Positions 12,115-17,969 of a stretch of 17,969 nucleotides of DNA are shown here, piece by piece (position 1 is the stretch's first letter; each line of letters begins with the position of its first letter). Made by a program: the position numbers and the translations under genes. Under the pieces are notes generated by a model. The model searched no databases. It saw only the letters and a program-made list of their open reading frames with translations, and was not told the DNA's origin. The stretch is taken from positions 1 to 17,969 of the forward strand of contig JAUPKM010000491.1 of assembly GCA_030837445.1 (NCBI GenBank). The letters are read 5' to 3'. This stretch comes from Actinomycetota bacterium (GTDB lineage Bacteria; Actinomycetota; Actinomycetes; S36-B12; UBA10799).

Positions 12115-12149
12115 GGGAGCCTCGTCACGTGTCTGAGGGGGACCTCGTC
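12111..12149 (+). repeat. Two tandem copies of a GAGG...CCTCGTC hairpin sequence between convergent genes
   Basis: CTGAGGGAGCCTCGTC (12111-12126) and CTGAGGGGGACCTCGTC (12133-12149) are near-identical with a 22-bp offset. Each contains a 4-bp palindrome (GAGG/CCTC). The first copy includes the hydrolase stop codon. They may be the remnants of a duplicated transcript-end structure; no T-tract follows. Confidence 0.4.
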
Positions 12150-12164
12150 GCCTTGCGGACCAAG

Positions 12165-13274
12165 TCAGAAGCGATCGAAGTGCCCGGGCCCGGGCGTCTC
12201 TGGCCTGCGAAGCGCCGGGGCCGGAATCACATCGGTGACCGGATTTCGTGGGCCTGACCAAGGCGCTGGCACGGCATCGATCTGGAGGCAGAGGAAGTAC
12301 GCGGGGCGCTCATACAGGCGGCGCCACTCCGAGAATCCGGGCCAGGCCTCCTCTGCCGAGACTTCGCTGGGGAATCCGGCATCATCAAGTCGGCGGATCC
12401 CCTCTTGGAACTCCTCGAAGGTGAGGGTCATGGACTCCCCTTCGCCGGCGTCCTCCTGGTAGCCGAGCATCGCTGCCAGGCCCGTGAAGCAGGCGATCCC
12501 CTGGCGCAGCAAGACCCTGGACGTGCCATGTAGCCCACTCGGCACCAGCGCGATCCGCATCGCCGCCGCATCCATCACACACAGCAGGGCGACGGCCCAA
12601 TTCCGGGTCGGTGTGGTGGAGCGAAACGCAAGCAGGATCGGATACGACGAATGGGTCTCGGACACGTCTGCCGCCCACCGCTCCCACTCTCGCCAGAGGT
12701 CGGAGAGTTGGTCCAGTGTCTCCAGATACGCATGCCGTGCGAGCAGTTCCGGGCCCCAGTTCGGTTCCCCGCACCTGGGCGCCAACTGCGTGACGCTGCC
12801 CTCGCGCCGATTGAAGGACCCGTACAGCGTGGGAAGGTACCCGATCATCATGCCGATCACGATCGGACCCGTGGCCGCGGCCATGAAGTCCAGCATCGTC
12901 AACTGAGCGCGATCAGTCGAAGCAAAGCCCAACGTGAAGATTGAGGAACCGGCCTCTCGAAGCGCAACCGCGAAGGAGATTGTGCCGCTGTCGAAAGCAT
13001 CCAGCAGCAGGGCGTAGGAGAGGAAGTAGAGGAGCAGCCACGCCACCAGCAGCCCGAGTAGGGTCACCGGCGATGCCCAGGCCATCACAGAATCTCGAAA
13101 GGGGTACGACTTCGACCGACGGGCGATCAGGCGGAAGAATCCGAAGGTCACCTGCGAGATCGCCATCGAGATCAACGAGGTCGTCGCTCGCGGCATGATG
13201 AGGGTGCGCATCATGCTGGATGTGGTAGCCAGCAGCAGGACGATCCCGGCGAGGCCCGTTACCCACCTCAGCAT
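12165..13274 (-). CDS. Channel-like membrane protein of unknown function
   Basis: 369 aa from ATG 13274. GGGAGG (minus strand, 13285-13290) is 10 bases before this ATG and 7 before an adjoining TTG (13277), which is an equally good start. Membrane segments lie at about 3-20, 66-91 and 125-148. Between the last two, LREAGSSIFTLGFAST (105-120) reads like a pore helix plus selectivity loop; the TLGFA recalls the T.GYG/T.GFG filter of two-transmembrane potassium channels but lacks the final Gly. The cytoplasmic C-terminal two thirds (about 155-369) are soluble, rich in Trp and Arg and helical (ELLARHAYLETLDQLSDLW, WERWAADVSETHSSYPILL). A conserved-looking actinobacterial protein; the channel role is only suggested. 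An upstream in-frame extension to 13352 has no ribosome-binding site and is unlikely. Confidence 0.75.
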   Translation of the reverse strand: MLRWVTGLAGIVLLLATTSSMMRTLIMPRATTSLISMAISQVTFGFFRLIARRSKSYPFRDSVMAWASPVTLLGLLVAWLLLYFLSYALLLDAFDSGTISFAVALREAGSSIFTLGFASTDRAQLTMLDFMAAATGPIVIGMMIGYLPTLYGSFNRREGSVTQLAPRCGEPNWGPELLARHAYLETLDQLSDLWREWERWAADVSETHSSYPILLAFRSTTPTRNWAVALLCVMDAAAMRIALVPSGLHGTSRVLLRQGIACFTGLAAMLGYQEDAGEGESMTLTFEEFQEGIRRLDDAGFPSEVSAEEAWPGFSEWRRLYERPAYFLCLQIDAVPAPWSGPRNPVTDVIPAPALRRPETPGPGHFDRF

Positions 13275-13430
13275 CAAAGTGGCACCTCCCAATCCGGATT
13301 CCGCGGTGTGTTCTCGGGCGGGATACCCCTTCGCTGGCCCCGAGGGGGACACGCTCGGCAGGTCGCGACCCTCGGCAAGTTACCGGATGCTGCAAGATGA
13401 AGGTGTCCATAGGGAGCATCTGGAGGAATC

Positions 13431-13904
13431 GTGAACCGTCGTCTTGCCGCAATGACGCTTGCCGCAACAAGTACAGCGCTGTTGGTTGCCGCGTGCTCGA
13501 GCTCGACCAGTTCGACATCAAGTCCGTCGGCGAGTGCGACCAGCGCCGCACCTTCCACCAGTTCGGCCACTGCGACGTCCGCGACCGCGTCGCCCACCAC
13601 CGCTTCGCCCACCACCTCGGAATCGAACATCGGAGGCGACGTGCTGCCACCCGTCATCGTGACGCCCGGCGAGCAGTCGACGACCGCGAAGGTCGGCAAC
13701 ACGATCGTCTTCAACGTCGCCGATCCAACTACCACCAAGATCTCCACCGACAAGCCCGCGATCCTTGAACTGACCCAGGGTGGAACCGACGGGAGCGCAA
13801 CCTTCAACCCGGGCGCCAAGGCGCTGTCTGCTGGGGAGGCGGTTGTCACCATCACAGAGGCTGGCGGAGCGACCCGCGAGGTCGTCGTCACTGTCACCTC
13901 GTAG
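13431..13904 (+). CDS. Ser/Thr-rich lipoprotein, function unknown
   Basis: 157 aa from GTG 13431, preceded by GGAGGAA (13422-13428). Residues 1-22 are a lipoprotein signal: MNRR, a hydrophobic stretch, and lipobox LVAAC with lipidated Cys22. Residues 23-66 are almost entirely Ser, Thr, Ala and Pro, a flexible linker of the kind often O-mannosylated in actinobacteria. Residues 67-157 form a small probable beta domain (VIVTPGEQSTTAKVGNTIVF, GEAVVTITEAGGATREVVV), Ig-like in pattern. It should be anchored outside the membrane. No partner is evident; the gene is divergent from the channel-like gene with a 156-bp gap. Confidence 0.82.
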   Translation: MNRRLAAMTLAATSTALLVAACSSSTSSTSSPSASATSAAPSTSSATATSATASPTTASPTTSESNIGGDVLPPVIVTPGEQSTTAKVGNTIVFNVADPTTTKISTDKPAILELTQGGTDGSATFNPGAKALSAGEAVVTITEAGGATREVVVTVTS

Positions 13905-13948
13905 CCCTCACCCCTGACCCGCTTGCGGCAGCCCACTCGGTGCGCCGG

Positions 13949-16105
13949 TTAGGGACGTTGAGGAGGTCCGATCAGTGGCATCCTCACGGGGGATGCCGCC
14001 CCGACGAGTGCGACCAACCCGTCGCCACCAGGGTTGGCCGGAGGCGGGGTCTCCTTCCAGTTATTGGCCAGCCAGACGTTGCCGGAAGCGTCGATGTTGA
14101 TCCCGGTGTTGCGCTGGAGCCCGTTGAAGGGGTAGCCGGTGCTGGGAGAGATCGGCTGGCCGACGCCCACTCCAGCGGGACACCTGGTGGGGGTCGAGCC
14201 ACAGAAGTGCGACACCCGCTGACCACCGAAGTTGGCCACCCAGACGTTGCCGTCCCCGTCAGTGGCGATCCCCCAAGGCACAGTCAGACCGCCCCCGCTG
14301 AAGCCGGTCGCGTGCCCCGCGGCAGTCAGACGGGTGATCGACCCGGCAGGCTGCTCGGCCGCCCTCACCCTGATCGAAGTCCCCGTGCCGGTAGTCGGGC
14401 AGGTCAGATCGACCACTCCGGAGTTCGCGATCCACTGTGTACCTTGTCTGTCAGTGGCGATCCCCAGCGGCCTCGCCAGGCCGCCACCGGAAAACGGCGA
14501 CCCCTGCAACGGCGTACCGTCTGGTCGATAGCCAAACACCCTGTTTGTCGAGATGCTGGTGACCCACGCATTCCCGGACCGGTCGATCACGATGTCGAAC
14601 GGATGCCGGAGGCCGCCACTGGATTCCGTGTGTTGCGCGGGATTGCCGCCGACATATCGGGTGACTCGGTCGCCGCAGAGACTCGCGATCCAGATGTTGC
14701 CGCCGCCATCGGAGACGGTGCCCTGGGGCCAGTCGATTCCGCCCGAAGTGAAGCCGAGCGGCCCCGATAGTGGAACTCCACTCGGGCTGAATTTCGAGAC
14801 ACTGTTGGACGCGGGTTCGAGCGCGCATTGGCTCCCCTTGAATCCGAAGTTGCCCGCCCAAATGTTGCCCCGCGGGTCGATCCCGATTCCGAATCCTGCA
14901 CCTTGGATCCCGCCACCGGAGAATCCGTCGACCGGGGCTCCGTCATCGTGGGGTCGAAGCCTGAACAGCTTGGTCCCCGCGCACACGTCCGCAGGATTCC
15001 TCGTGGCAACGTAGTTGTTGGTCGCCCAGACGTTTCCCTGCGCATCAAACGCGATGTTTCCCGGCCCATTGTATTGCCGACCGTTGCCAGTGAACTTCAC
15101 TGCGAGCAACCAGGCCGCGGGCGCCTTCAGCAGCCTCGGTCGGTAGAAGTCGACGGAACCCTGCAGACCGAAGATCCCCGACGCATGGTGCGCTGGGTTG
15201 CGCGCAACACTGGCCACGGTCTGCAGCAGACTGACCGGCGGTCGGCGATTCACGGGAGCGACGAGTTGGGAGAAGCGGCGGCAAACGGTCGCGCTCACCG
15301 CACACCTACTCACGATGTTGGCGAGCGTGTTCAGTGTCGGCAGCGTGTCGGTGAGTCGGCCGTTCGGAGCCCGCCGCATGAGGGTCGAAATCCCGCCCGT
15401 TCGGAAGTCCACCAGATTGGCTGCCATCGCGGCGGCATTGTCGAAACCGGGGCTTGCCCCCGCCAGCGTGCCTCCGCCGACGAACTGAGCCAGCGCGAAC
15501 CCAGCTGCACCAGTGGTCAGATCGTTCACCACCACAGACCATGGTCGCTTCCTGCCGATCGCGCTCGACAATTGGAACGCCGCCGGAACGGGTCGTGCCA
15601 TGTTCGCCCGCGGGATGAGATCACCGCGAACAGCGGGCGTTGCCCTGCCGGAGCGAGGTGCCTGCCCGCCAGCCGGCACCAGTGAGCCGCCGGTGGTCAC
15701 CAGAAAGAGCAGGTCGGTGGCAGCCGGGGCGGGGTAATAGAGAGCAAACCGTCCTGTTGCGTTGGTGCGACCGCGTGCGACCACGGAACTCGTTCCCGAC
15801 TTCGGGCCGCCGCGCAACAGCGTGACGTCAGCCCCAAGCAGTGGAACACCTGCCACCAGGGCCTGACCCCTCATTCTGGGGTTCCTGATTTCGCCGCGCG
15901 GTCGCGGTGCCGGCTCCGAGCCGGGCGACCCGGCCCGAGCATCAACGCCCACGCTCACGGTCGTGCCAACGGCTGGGCTACCCCACAGCACGGATGAGGC
16001 AACCACACCTGCCAGAGCCAACGGTGCAAGCCTGGCCCATGAGGCCCCACGGATCATCGACCCGCGGCTGACCGTCGTCCCGATCCCCAGCCGAAGAGTC
16101 ACCAT
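13949..16105 (-). CDS. Secreted NHL/Vgb-like seven-blade beta-propeller protein
   Basis: 718 aa from ATG 16105. A signal peptide follows an unusually long n-region (hydrophobic stretch about 27-42, predicted cleavage near AVG at 45-47); ATG at residue 17 (16057) would give a more normal signal peptide, but the leaderless -10 at 16112-16117 supports the longer form. Residues about 72-140 look like a carboxypeptidase-regulatory/transthyretin-like domain (GQALVAGVPLLGADVTLLRG, NATGRFALYY). Residues 340-690 hold seven propeller blades, each with a G-N-[VIA]-W core: 357, 413, 469, 511, 555 (GTQW), 619 and 675. The pattern (GIATDGDGNVWVANFG) matches NHL and streptogramin-lyase-like propellers. Cys residues at 268, 275, 376, 427, 477, 569, 635 and 642 may form disulphides. 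It is presumably a secreted binding protein or lyase-like enzyme; the ligand is unknown. Confidence 0.83.
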   Translation of the reverse strand: MVTLRLGIGTTVSRGSMIRGASWARLAPLALAGVVASSVLWGSPAVGTTVSVGVDARAGSPGSEPAPRPRGEIRNPRMRGQALVAGVPLLGADVTLLRGGPKSGTSSVVARGRTNATGRFALYYPAPAATDLLFLVTTGGSLVPAGGQAPRSGRATPAVRGDLIPRANMARPVPAAFQLSSAIGRKRPWSVVVNDLTTGAAGFALAQFVGGGTLAGASPGFDNAAAMAANLVDFRTGGISTLMRRAPNGRLTDTLPTLNTLANIVSRCAVSATVCRRFSQLVAPVNRRPPVSLLQTVASVARNPAHHASGIFGLQGSVDFYRPRLLKAPAAWLLAVKFTGNGRQYNGPGNIAFDAQGNVWATNNYVATRNPADVCAGTKLFRLRPHDDGAPVDGFSGGGIQGAGFGIGIDPRGNIWAGNFGFKGSQCALEPASNSVSKFSPSGVPLSGPLGFTSGGIDWPQGTVSDGGGNIWIASLCGDRVTRYVGGNPAQHTESSGGLRHPFDIVIDRSGNAWVTSISTNRVFGYRPDGTPLQGSPFSGGGLARPLGIATDRQGTQWIANSGVVDLTCPTTGTGTSIRVRAAEQPAGSITRLTAAGHATGFSGGGLTVPWGIATDGDGNVWVANFGGQRVSHFCGSTPTRCPAGVGVGQPISPSTGYPFNGLQRNTGINIDASGNVWLANNWKETPPPANPGGDGLVALVGAASPVRMPLIGPPQRP

Positions 16106-16111
16106 CTGCGG

Positions 16112-16117
16112 ACGCTA
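16112..16117 (-). promoter_or_regulatory. -10 element of the propeller gene (leaderless)
   Basis: Minus-strand TAGCGT (TANNNT) is exactly six bases before ATG 16105, the same geometry as for the other probable leaderless genes in this window. Confidence 0.5.
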
Positions 16118-16146
16118 GCCGACCAACCCCTCCGATGCCCCCCAGT

Positions 16147-16192
16147 TGGGCTCACGCCGGCAGACGAGCCCAGCTCAGAGGGACCGCCGGTC
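16147..16192. promoter_or_regulatory. Inverted repeats in the divergent region before the MMPL transporter
   Basis: TGGGCTC (16147-16153) and GAGCCCA (16166-16172) form a 7-bp inverted repeat with a 12-base spacer. Next to it GACCG-C-CGGTC (16182-16192) is a compact palindrome. They lie between the two divergent starts (16105 and 16318), where an operator for a local repressor could sit; MMPL exporters are often TetR-controlled. No regulator gene is in the window. TAACTT (16228-16233) is a possible -10 for the transporter. Confidence 0.35.
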
Positions 16193-16317
16193 GGCCAGCC
16201 AGCAACCCTCGCCTAGGCTCGGATCATTAACTTCGGCGGCACCGCCAGCCATCAATGAGTATTGGCGGGGCTCCGGGTCGCACGTCATTGTCGGCACCTC
16301 TTAGGTCAGGAGTGGAA

Positions 16318-17969
16318 ATGGGTCGCGCTTCACGATGGGCCGTGCGCAAACCGTGGTGGGCCGTCGGGGTCTGGGTCCTGGCGCTGATCGTTATCGGCGT
16401 CCTCGCCGGCACCCTCAAGGGCGAGTACAAGGACACCTTCAACCTGCCCGACACCGAGTCCACGACGGCAACTGAACTACTCACCCAGAAGTTCCCGCAG
16501 ACCACGGCCGCGACGGCCACCATCGTCTTCAAGGGCGACGAACCGATCACGTCGCCCGCCGTCCGGTTCAAGGTTGACGCCCTGTTAGCGCAGGCAGCCG
16601 AGAACCCAGCCGTGACCACTGTCGTCAGCCCGTACATGCCCGGTGCCGCGCTGCAGGGCCTGGTCAGTCCCGACGGCACCATCGGCCGTGCCCGAGTGGT
16701 GTTCGCCGGCGAGGCCCAGCAGGTGCCTAAACCCGATATCGCCGCCCTGGTAGCCGACGTGGAGGCGGCCAACACTGACGGCCTGGAGGTGGGCGTCGGC
16801 GGACAGGTGATCGACTTCGCCAGCACCGAACCACCCGCCAGTGAGGGTATCGGCGTCTTGGTCGCGATCGTGATCATGTTGATCATGTTCGGTTCACTGG
16901 TCGCCGCGGGGCTGCCGATCCTAACTGCGCTGATAGGTCTGGGTGCCGGCATCTCGCTGGTCACAGTCGCCGCAAACTTCACTGACATCGCCACCTTCGG
17001 ACCGACCCTGGCCGCGATGATCGGCCTCGGCGTCGGTATCGACTACGCCCTTTTCGTGATCAACCGCTACCGGCAGGCTGTGCTGGTCGGGCGCGGCACC
17101 AAGGATGCCGCCCTGGAGGCCGTGAATACGGCTGGGCGCGCGGTGATGTTCGCTGGCACAACTGTCGTCATCGCCCTCGCGGGACTGTTCGTACTCGGCA
17201 TTTCCTTCATGAATGGCCTCGCGGTCGGCGCGGGCATCACCGTGATCATGGTGATGCTCACGGCCGTCACTCTGCTACCAGCCGTCATGTCACTGCTCGG
17301 CAAGAAGACATTCGCCATCAAGATGCCCTGGGCGCGCCACCCCAAACCAACAGGCCAGAAGGGCGGGTTCGCGCGGTACGCCAGCGTGATCCAGCGGCGA
17401 CCGTGGCTATTCGGTGGACTCGCGATTGTCGTGATGCTGGCGTTGGCGGCGCCGACTCTGTCGATGCGGCTCGGCTTCCCCGACGCCAGTGGCAAGGCCG
17501 AAGGCAGCACCACTCGAATCGCCTACGATCTGACCACGGAGGGCTTCGGCGCCGGCGCAAACGGACCTCTGCTGGTGGTCGCGACCCTGCCACAGGCGGG
17601 TCAGGTCGCCGGTGCCCAGAAGTTGTCGGCGGACCTGGCCAAGGTCCCCGGCGTGGTGGCAGCATCGCCGGTTGTCCCCAACACGCCGTCGGTCAGCCCG
17701 GACGGCACTACCGCCCTTATTCAGGTACAGCCGGCAACAGGTCCACAGGATGCAGCGACCAGCGAGTTGCTGGCAACCCTCCGAGATGACGTCATTCCAC
17801 AGGCAACCTCCGGCACCGGGGTGCATGCCTATGTCGGCGGCGCCACCGCTGTCACCGAGGACTTCTCACTGGTGCTCTCCGAGGCCTTGCCGATGTTCCT
17901 GTTGGTGGTCGTGAGCCTTGGCTTCCTGGCCCTGATGGTGCTGTTCCGGTCGCTACTCATTCCGCTCAC
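16318..17969 (+). CDS. MMPL-family RND transporter, 3' end cut by the window
   Basis: 550 codons are present before the window ends; family members of this size class are about 700-730 aa, so roughly 150-180 residues are missing. ATG 16318 is preceded by AGGAG (16308-16312), 5 bases away. The protein has an N-terminal membrane segment (about 10-30), a first extracytoplasmic domain (32-175, with STTATELLTQKFP), a bundle of membrane segments (about 177-335) that includes the proton-relay motif GLGVGIDYALFVINRYR with Asp242 and Tyr243, a membrane segment near 360-385, a second external domain (385-515) and the start of the second bundle (SEALPMFLLVVVSLGFLALM). MMPL/MmpL proteins use proton flow to export lipids or small molecules to the envelope; the cargo is not evident. 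No accessory or regulator gene is adjacent. Confidence 0.9.
   Translation, partial: MGRASRWAVRKPWWAVGVWVLALIVIGVLAGTLKGEYKDTFNLPDTESTTATELLTQKFPQTTAATATIVFKGDEPITSPAVRFKVDALLAQAAENPAVTTVVSPYMPGAALQGLVSPDGTIGRARVVFAGEAQQVPKPDIAALVADVEAANTDGLEVGVGGQVIDFASTEPPASEGIGVLVAIVIMLIMFGSLVAAGLPILTALIGLGAGISLVTVAANFTDIATFGPTLAAMIGLGVGIDYALFVINRYRQAVLVGRGTKDAALEAVNTAGRAVMFAGTTVVIALAGLFVLGISFMNGLAVGAGITVIMVMLTAVTLLPAVMSLLGKKTFAIKMPWARHPKPTGQKGGFARYASVIQRRPWLFGGLAIVVMLALAAPTLSMRLGFPDASGKAEGSTTRIAYDLTTEGFGAGANGPLLVVATLPQAGQVAGAQKLSADLAKVPGVVAASPVVPNTPSVSPDGTTALIQVQPATGPQDAATSELLATLRDDVIPQATSGTGVHAYVGGATAVTEDFSLVLSEALPMFLLVVVSLGFLALMVLFRSLLIPL

Noticed and set aside
13940..15737. Plus-strand open frames of 276 and 285 codons opposite the propeller gene.
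   Set aside because: The minus strand carries an unmistakable seven-blade repeat protein with a signal peptide; the plus-strand translations are low-complexity shadows without ribosome-binding sites.

Overview
The window is about 18 kb of GC-rich, gene-dense bacterial chromosome and looks like an actinobacterium. The grounds are the codon bias toward G/C third positions, GTG/TTG starts, many ATGA-type overlaps, several starts that look leaderless (a TANNNT-like hexamer exactly 6 nt before the start codon), and a response regulator that reads like mycobacterial PhoP. I cannot place it more finely. I saw no tRNA, rRNA, CRISPR array, insertion sequence or clear sign of horizontal transfer. No stretch over 300 bases lacks a gene; the longest gaps are 16106-16317 and 13275-13430.

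Layout. 2-193 is the 3' end of xseB. It is followed by a carboxymuconolactone-decarboxylase-family protein (291-869) and a small membrane protein (1019-1312) that overlaps tail-to-tail with a minus-strand group II PLP-dependent decarboxylase (1304-2584). The decarboxylase's N-terminal coding sequence continues upstream to a GTG at 2656 but is interrupted by one in-frame TGA (2591-2593). Divergent from it is a ROK-family sugar kinase (2750-3706). Then comes a tight four-gene operon, 3809-9412: a polyprenyl-phosphate sugar synthase with a GtrA domain, a YkcB-like GT39 membrane glycosyltransferase, a PhoP-like response regulator and a PhoR-like histidine kinase, each joined to the next by a 4-base or 1-base overlap. 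A minus-strand methylmalonyl-CoA decarboxylase-like gene (9425-10204) converges on the kinase. Divergent from it is an unrecognised Pro/Gly-rich single-pass membrane protein (10321-11112). An alpha/beta hydrolase (11209-12114), a minus-strand channel-like membrane protein (12165-13274), a Ser/Thr-rich lipoprotein (13431-13904), a minus-strand secreted seven-blade NHL-type propeller protein (13949-16105) and an MMPL transporter cut by the window end (16318-17969) complete the region.

Main result. Two near-identical direct repeats, TCCCAG[C/G]-N4-TCCCAGG, lie immediately upstream of the glycosyltransferase/two-component operon (3769-3786) and of the Pro/Gly-rich membrane protein gene (10282-10299). 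Both have the 7-4-7 geometry of the mycobacterial PhoP box (TCACAGC-N4-TCACAGC). Both are followed after exactly 9 bp by a CAnnnT hexamer and then, 6-7 nt on, by the start codon. The simplest reading is a local PhoP-like regulon. The regulator would activate its own operon, which includes lipid-linked sugar synthesis and extracytoplasmic glycosyl transfer, together with a cell-envelope protein whose outside tail is rich in Ala, Pro, Ser and Thr, a composition typical of O-glycosylated actinobacterial proteins. The linkage is an inference; the repeats and spacings are seen directly.
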